Assembly: GCF_016916835.1 (NCBI RefSeq)
Contig: NZ_JAFFIX010000008.1
Location: forward strand, 186,001-250,000
DNA from: Actinacidiphila bryophytorum
Lineage (GTDB): Bacteria; Actinomycetota; Actinomycetes; Streptomycetales; Streptomycetaceae
Length of the DNA: 64,000 nucleotides
Direction of reading: 5' to 3'
Position numbers and translations under genes: made by a program. Every line of letters begins with the position of its first letter. The stretch's first letter is position 1. This document shows, piece by piece, positions 60,380 to 64,000 of this stretch. The notes under the pieces were generated by a model. It did no database searches and was not told the DNA's origin. It worked only from the letters and a program-made list of their open reading frames with translations.

Positions 60380-60409
60380 GGCCGGGCGCGGTGGGTGCCG
60401 CGCCCGGCC
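60380..60409. terminator. Bidirectional hairpin
   Basis: GGCCGGGCGCGG (60380-60391) and CCGCGCCCGGCC (60398-60409) form a perfect 12-base stem with a six-base loop between convergent genes. Confidence 0.75.
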
Positions 60410-60416
60410 AGAGCCG

Positions 60417-61268
60417 TCAGCCGGGGTAGCGCGAGGGCTCGCGCGGCTGGTACGGCTCGTCCGGCTGCTGCGGCCGGGGGCGGCCCTGCGCCCTGATCGG
60501 GCCGCGGGCCAGCCGGTGGGCGCCGAGAGCCGCGAAGACGGCGAGCAGGCCGCCGCCACCGGTCCACAGCCAGCGCGGCGACCACCAGGTGCCGGCCCAG
60601 CCGTCGCCGGGCGCGACGTCGGGGCCGTTGGCGGAGACCACGGGAGTCACCGAGCCGTCCACGGCGTTGCGGCCGGCGGTGCCGTGCGAGGTGGCCTTGA
60701 TCGCCGCGCGCACCGGCTGGCCGAGGTCGGCCTCGGTGACCTTCAGCGCGGTGAGCCGCAGGTAGTACGCGCCGCGCAGCGGGTCGTCGGACCAGGTGTC
60801 GGCGTAGGCCCGCACGGGGCGCAGGGTGCAGGCGAGTTCCACCGTCGCGGCGCCGGCGGCGGCCGTACGGGTCTGGGCGCCGTAGCGGCAGGGCTGGCGG
60901 CGGCGCAGGCCGTCGTAGACGTCGAGCTGCCAGGTCGAGGCGCCGTGCGCGGCGGGGGCGCCGCTGCCGGAGCCGAACGTCACGGTGGCCTTCACCGTGA
61001 CGTTCTGCCCGGTGTCCGCGGGCACCACCCAGTAAAGGTAGTCGCCCGCCGAGGCGCTGGCGGTGGCCTCCTCGCCCTGCTTGATCGCCGTGGCGGTCAG
61101 GAAGTTGGTGCCCGCCTCGGTGGGCGGCCCCTGCTCGCCGGCGGTGGGCGTCGCGGTCGCGCTGGGCGTGGCGCTCGGGGTGTCGTCGGCCGCGGCACGG
61201 CCGGTCAGTACGGTCACAGCGGTCGCGGCGAGCAGTCCCGCCGCGGCCAGACGTCGTGCGGTGCGCAT
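60417..61268 (-). CDS. Secreted, membrane-anchored protein paired with a VWA protein
   Basis: This 283-residue protein has a signal peptide (about 1-27), a Thr/Pro/Ser linker, a beta-rich extracellular domain (about 50-205), one membrane segment near 232-252 and a Pro/Arg/Gln-rich cytoplasmic tail. No enzyme motif is visible. The start ATG shares its A with the TGA stop of the upstream VWA gene, so the two are translationally coupled. A segment (DYLYWVVPADTGQNVTVKA) resembles one in the VWA partner (WYRVDVRPGQELRASVSI), which suggests a shared domain. The function is unknown. Confidence 0.75.
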   Translation of the reverse strand: MRTARRLAAAGLLAATAVTVLTGRAAADDTPSATPSATATPTAGEQGPPTEAGTNFLTATAIKQGEEATASASAGDYLYWVVPADTGQNVTVKATVTFGSGSGAPAAHGASTWQLDVYDGLRRRQPCRYGAQTRTAAAGAATVELACTLRPVRAYADTWSDDPLRGAYYLRLTALKVTEADLGQPVRAAIKATSHGTAGRNAVDGSVTPVVSANGPDVAPGDGWAGTWWSPRWLWTGGGGLLAVFAALGAHRLARGPIRAQGRPRPQQPDEPYQPREPSRYPG

Positions 61269-62530
61269 CAGTTGGCCCTCCCCGAGTTCATCCGCCAGCG
61301 CGCGGCCCAGCCGGTCAGCAGACCGGCGACACCGCCGGTGACGGCGAGCAGCCCCAGCAGCCACCAGCCGCGGCCGAGACCGTAGAAGGCCACGTCGGAC
61401 GGCTGGTCGGGGCTGTGCACGAGGTCGATGGACAGCTCGACCGGCAGGCCAGGGGTGGTCTTGACCGAGGCGGGCGCGGAGAAGGAGTTGCCGACCTGCA
61501 GGCACACGGTCTCCGCCGGGGTGTCGGAGTCGGCCTTCGGCTTGGGGTAGCGGATGCCGGCCGACACCGCGTCGGTGCGGCCGGTGCCGCCCTCGTCGTC
61601 GCGGACGATCTCCCGGCCGTGCAGGGTGACGCCCCGCAGCAGCACGCCGTAGTCGGCGTTGACCGCGCGGTCGTCGCTGATGCTCACCGAGGCGCGCAGC
61701 TCCTGGCCGGGGCGTACGTCCACGCGGTACCAGCGGTTCTCCGAGAAGGTCTCCCGGTCGGAGTACAGGCCCGCTTTGAGCACGGGGGCGTCGGCGCAGG
61801 TCTCGGCGCCCTGGGTGGCGACGGGGGTGGCCACCGGGTCGGTGCTGCGGTTGACCAGCTGCTTGACCTTGGTGGTCAGCTGCGCCCTGTGCTGCACGGT
61901 GGTGTACGTGCCACCGGTGGCTTCGGCGATGCAGCTGAGCTGGTTGCGGGTGGTGGAGTTCGGGATCAGGCCGAGCGTGTCGATGACCAGGTGGATGCCC
62001 TGGGCGGCGATGTCGCGGGCGACGTCGCAGGGGTTGGCGTTGCAGGTGTCCTCGCCGTCGGTGATCAGCACCATCCGTGCGGTGCCGTCACCGCCGGCCT
62101 TCAGGTCCTGGGCGGCCGCGAGCAGGGCGGGGCCGATCGGGGTCCAGCCGGTGGGGGCCAGCGTCGCCACCGCGGTCTTGGCCTCGGTGCGGTTGAGCGG
62201 GCCGACCGGGTACAGCTGCCGGGTGTCCTTGCAGCCGGTCTTGCGGTCGTTGCCCGGGTAGTCCGCACCGAGGGTGCGTATGCCGAGGTTGACGTTCTCC
62301 GGCGTCGAGTCCAGGACGTCGTCGAAGGCCTGCTTCGCGGCCGACATCCGGCTCTGCCCGTCGATGTCCTTGGCCCGCATGGAGCCGCTGACGTCCAGGA
62401 CGAGTTCGACCTTCGGTGAGGGTTGCGCCGCGGGTTCGTCCGCGGCGGCGCTCGCGGGCAGCAGCCCGCAGGCGAGGGCGGCCAGCAGGCCACCGGCCAT
62501 TCCCGTGGCCACGAGTCTTCTCATGATCAT
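61268..62530 (-). CDS. Secreted von Willebrand factor A-domain protein
   Basis: This 420-residue protein has a signal peptide (about 1-28), then a VWA domain with an intact metal site: DVSGSM at about residue 42, a Thr in the second loop and TDGEDTC. A beta-sandwich and one C-terminal membrane segment follow. VWA domains bind proteins through a metal ion, so this is probably a cell-surface adhesion or assembly factor. The first of two adjacent Met codons (62530) is chosen because the signal peptide begins there; a frame to 62563 exists, without a ribosome site. It is the first gene of a coupled pair. Confidence 0.82.
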   Translation of the reverse strand: MIMRRLVATGMAGGLLAALACGLLPASAAADEPAAQPSPKVELVLDVSGSMRAKDIDGQSRMSAAKQAFDDVLDSTPENVNLGIRTLGADYPGNDRKTGCKDTRQLYPVGPLNRTEAKTAVATLAPTGWTPIGPALLAAAQDLKAGGDGTARMVLITDGEDTCNANPCDVARDIAAQGIHLVIDTLGLIPNSTTRNQLSCIAEATGGTYTTVQHRAQLTTKVKQLVNRSTDPVATPVATQGAETCADAPVLKAGLYSDRETFSENRWYRVDVRPGQELRASVSISDDRAVNADYGVLLRGVTLHGREIVRDDEGGTGRTDAVSAGIRYPKPKADSDTPAETVCLQVGNSFSAPASVKTTPGLPVELSIDLVHSPDQPSDVAFYGLGRGWWLLGLLAVTGGVAGLLTGWAARWRMNSGRAN

Positions 62531-62750
62531 CGCAGGATCGTAGTGAAGGTCCGGCCCAATCATGAAGTCGGCTGGTCAGCGGGACGGTTGCGGCACCGGA
62601 AGGGCGGACTCCGGTCCGCCGGGACCGACTTGGCGAAGTCTTTACAACCCGGGTCCGCGCTGTGTCGTCTCTGATCGCGACTCCTGGTACGGCCGGGGTC
62701 CGCGCCCGCTCCAGGGCGCGGCGGGCCGCGGGAGAACGGAGGGACGGGAC

Positions 62751-63476
62751 ATGCGCAGCACTTCACTGGCCGCCGGTGCGGCGGCGGTTCTGGCGGTGGC
62801 GGTCGCGGGGGCCGTGCCCGCCGCGGCCTCGGCCCCGGTCGGCCGGGCCGGCACCCCGATGTGCACGACCTCGCAGCTGACCGGGGCGCTCGGCGGCGGC
62901 GACGCGGGAGCCGGCAACCTCTACCGCTACCTGGTCCTGACCAACCACAGCTCCACCACCTGCCACCTCACCGGCTACCCCGGGGTGTCCCTGCTCGACT
63001 CCGCGGGCAAGCAGATCGGCAAGCCGGCCGACCGGCAGCCCAGCCGGTACTCGCCGGTCGTGCTCCGGCCGGGCGCGTCGGCAAGCGACACGATCCACAC
63101 CGTGAACCACATGGGCAAGTGCCTGCCGGCGTCGGCGAAGGTGCGGATATATCCGCCCGGGAACACGGCGTCCATGGTCATCGCCGGTGCCGTGACGAAC
63201 TGCGACAACCTCTTCACGGTGACGCCGATGGCCGCGGGGCGGGACGGGAGCGACCCGGTGAATCCCACGCCCACGCGGACGTCGGCGCCCAAGCCCACGC
63301 CGTCCACCGGGCAGCAGGTCCCGACCGTGCCCGCCGGCGCCCCCGACACCGGGCTCGCCGCCACTGGCTCCGGTCACTCCGCGACCCTGACGGTCGGCGC
63401 GATCGCCGGTGCCGGCGGGGTCCTCCTCGGCGGCCTCACCCTCGCCACGGCCCGCCGCCGCCGCACCCGGGGCTGA
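62751..63476 (+). CDS. DUF4232-like surface protein with LAATG sorting signal
   Basis: This 241-residue exported protein has a signal peptide (about 1-27) and a DUF4232-type domain (about 35-165) with paired cysteines (CTTSQL, TTCHLTG, KCLPAS, NCDNLF) likely in disulfides. A Thr/Pro-rich stalk follows, then the sorting signal LAATG, a hydrophobic segment and an RRRR tail. LAXTG is the motif of class E sortases in Streptomyces. GGAGGGA precedes the ATG. A sortase gene begins just downstream. Confidence 0.85.
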   Translation: MRSTSLAAGAAAVLAVAVAGAVPAAASAPVGRAGTPMCTTSQLTGALGGGDAGAGNLYRYLVLTNHSSTTCHLTGYPGVSLLDSAGKQIGKPADRQPSRYSPVVLRPGASASDTIHTVNHMGKCLPASAKVRIYPPGNTASMVIAGAVTNCDNLFTVTPMAAGRDGSDPVNPTPTRTSAPKPTPSTGQQVPTVPAGAPDTGLAATGSGHSATLTVGAIAGAGGVLLGGLTLATARRRRTRG

Positions 63477-63569
63477 CGTGCCACCCACGCCCGTACCTCA
63501 GCCACAGCCGTGGCCTCCCCCCGCGCCCGTACGGGGCGCCTCCCCCCGCAGCGCGACTGCGGACGCGTC

Positions 63570-63736
63570 GTGGCTTGTCGCGCAGTTCCCCGCGCCCCTG
63601 GGGGTGCCCTCTGGGGAGAGGGCGAGCGTTTTTAGGGGCGCGGGGAACTGCGCGCCCCATCACGACGCACGGAAAGGTGCAAGCTCGCAGCAAGTGGCAA
63701 TCACCCAGGGGCGCGGGGAACTGCGCGACAAGCCAC
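63570..63736. repeat. Three copies of a dispersed GGGGCGCGGGGAACTGCGCG repeat
   Basis: A 32-base copy on the minus strand (63570-63601) is exactly complementary to 63705-63736. A 21-base middle copy lies at 63634-63654. From memory this motif is widely scattered in Streptomyces intergenic DNA. The region 63477-63693 has no gene and may fold into alternative hairpins; 63626-63633 is T-rich (GTTTTTAG), so the first hairpin could terminate the surface-protein transcript. Confidence 0.75.
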
Positions 63737-64000
63737 GGCGGTGGCGCGGGGGACGCGCAGCGTGGGGGGTGGTGGCGGTCATCGCCGCGGTGGTGACCGC
63801 CGGGTGCGACGGGAAGAGCGAGGGCCAGGCGCCGCCCCCGGCCGCGACGGGACGGCACCCCGGCACAGGAGCGGCCACCACCACGGTGGCCCCAAGTGCG
63901 GGGAAGGCCACCCCGATGGCCAGGTCGCAGCCGCAGCGGCTGCGGATACCGGGGCTCGGGGTGGACACCCCCGTCATGTCCGTGGGACTCGCCCCCGACG
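63694..64000 (+). CDS. Sortase, 5' part only (runs off the window)
   Basis: About 102 codons are visible. They show a basic N-terminus (ELRDKPRRWRGGRAAWG), a membrane segment (VVAVIAAVVTAG), a Pro/Thr-rich linker and the opening of a sortase catalytic domain (RLRIPGLGVDTPVMSVGL). The catalytic Cys and His lie beyond the window. The start is uncertain: a GTG at 63694 keeps the basic residues before the membrane segment but has no ribosome site; GTG codons at 63769/63772 have GGGGGG upstream but would lose them. The repeat at 63705-63736 is translated in frame. It follows a LAATG substrate gene. Confidence 0.65.
   Translation, partial: MAITQGRGELRDKPRRWRGGRAAWGVVAVIAAVVTAGCDGKSEGQAPPPAATGRHPGTGAATTTVAPSAGKATPMARSQPQRLRIPGLGVDTPVMSVGLAPD

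Noticed and set aside
63570..63736. Possible CRISPR-like repeats
   Set aside because: There are only three copies, in mixed orientation and with unequal spacing, matching a common dispersed Streptomyces repeat rather than an array.

Overview
The window is very high-GC actinomycete DNA, most likely from a Streptomycetaceae genome (Streptomyces, Actinacidiphila or Streptacidiphilus-like). The evidence is the strong G/C bias at third codon positions, frequent GTG/TTG starts with purine-rich ribosome sites, TetR/LacI/AraC/ECF regulators, sugar importers encoded without an ATPase (the Streptomyces MsiK arrangement), and a LAXTG-type sortase substrate. No rRNA, tRNA, CRISPR array or prophage was seen.

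Layout. 1-6.4 kb: an internally duplicated membrane protein, an AraC-type HTH fused to a DUF5990-like domain, an XRE/NB-ARC/TPR regulator and an alpha/beta hydrolase. 6.6-33.4 kb: a large plant-cell-wall polysaccharide locus. It holds GH44 (Fn3-CBM2), an esterase, GH31 alpha-xylosidase, GH5 (X2-CBM46), GH43, a GH51-like enzyme (CBM13), GH36, an orphan solute-binding lipoprotein, three LacI regulators, GH2 (PA14), a binding protein with two permeases, and GH127. Together these could deacetylate and dismantle xyloglucan carrying arabinosyl and galactosyl side chains and import the products. Several LacI-type operators are visible, including a perfect CebR-type box in front of GH44. 33.4-44.5 kb: two methyltransferases, an MFS exporter with divergent TetR and operator, an acetyltransferase, a DUF2264 protein with a kinase-like partner, hemerythrin and a heparinase II/III-like protein. 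44.6-51.3 kb: a PhzF-like protein ending inside a MITE-like palindrome (a second copy appears to abut the window start), a SnoaL protein, an ECF sigma factor with a SnoaL tail, DUF1876, cyclophilin, a MocR regulator and an MFS protein whose central loop is expanded by a 15-bp tandem repeat.

51.7-58.0 kb is the most unusual locus. A 68-residue precursor with a double-glycine leader and a cysteine-free, acidic, hydrophobic core is followed by a strong hairpin and then a complete NHLM-type export set: an HlyD-like adaptor, a C39-peptidase ABC transporter and a second ABC transporter. No modification enzyme is present. This looks like a secretion system for an unmodified or unconventionally modified peptide. 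58.0-64.0 kb: a PfkB kinase, DyP peroxidase, a small hydrophilic protein, two coupled membrane-anchored secreted proteins (one VWA), and a LAATG-motif surface protein followed by a partial sortase whose N-terminus appears to be encoded by a dispersed repeat.

All calls come from reading the sequence. No database search was run, so family names rest on recognised motifs and gene order.
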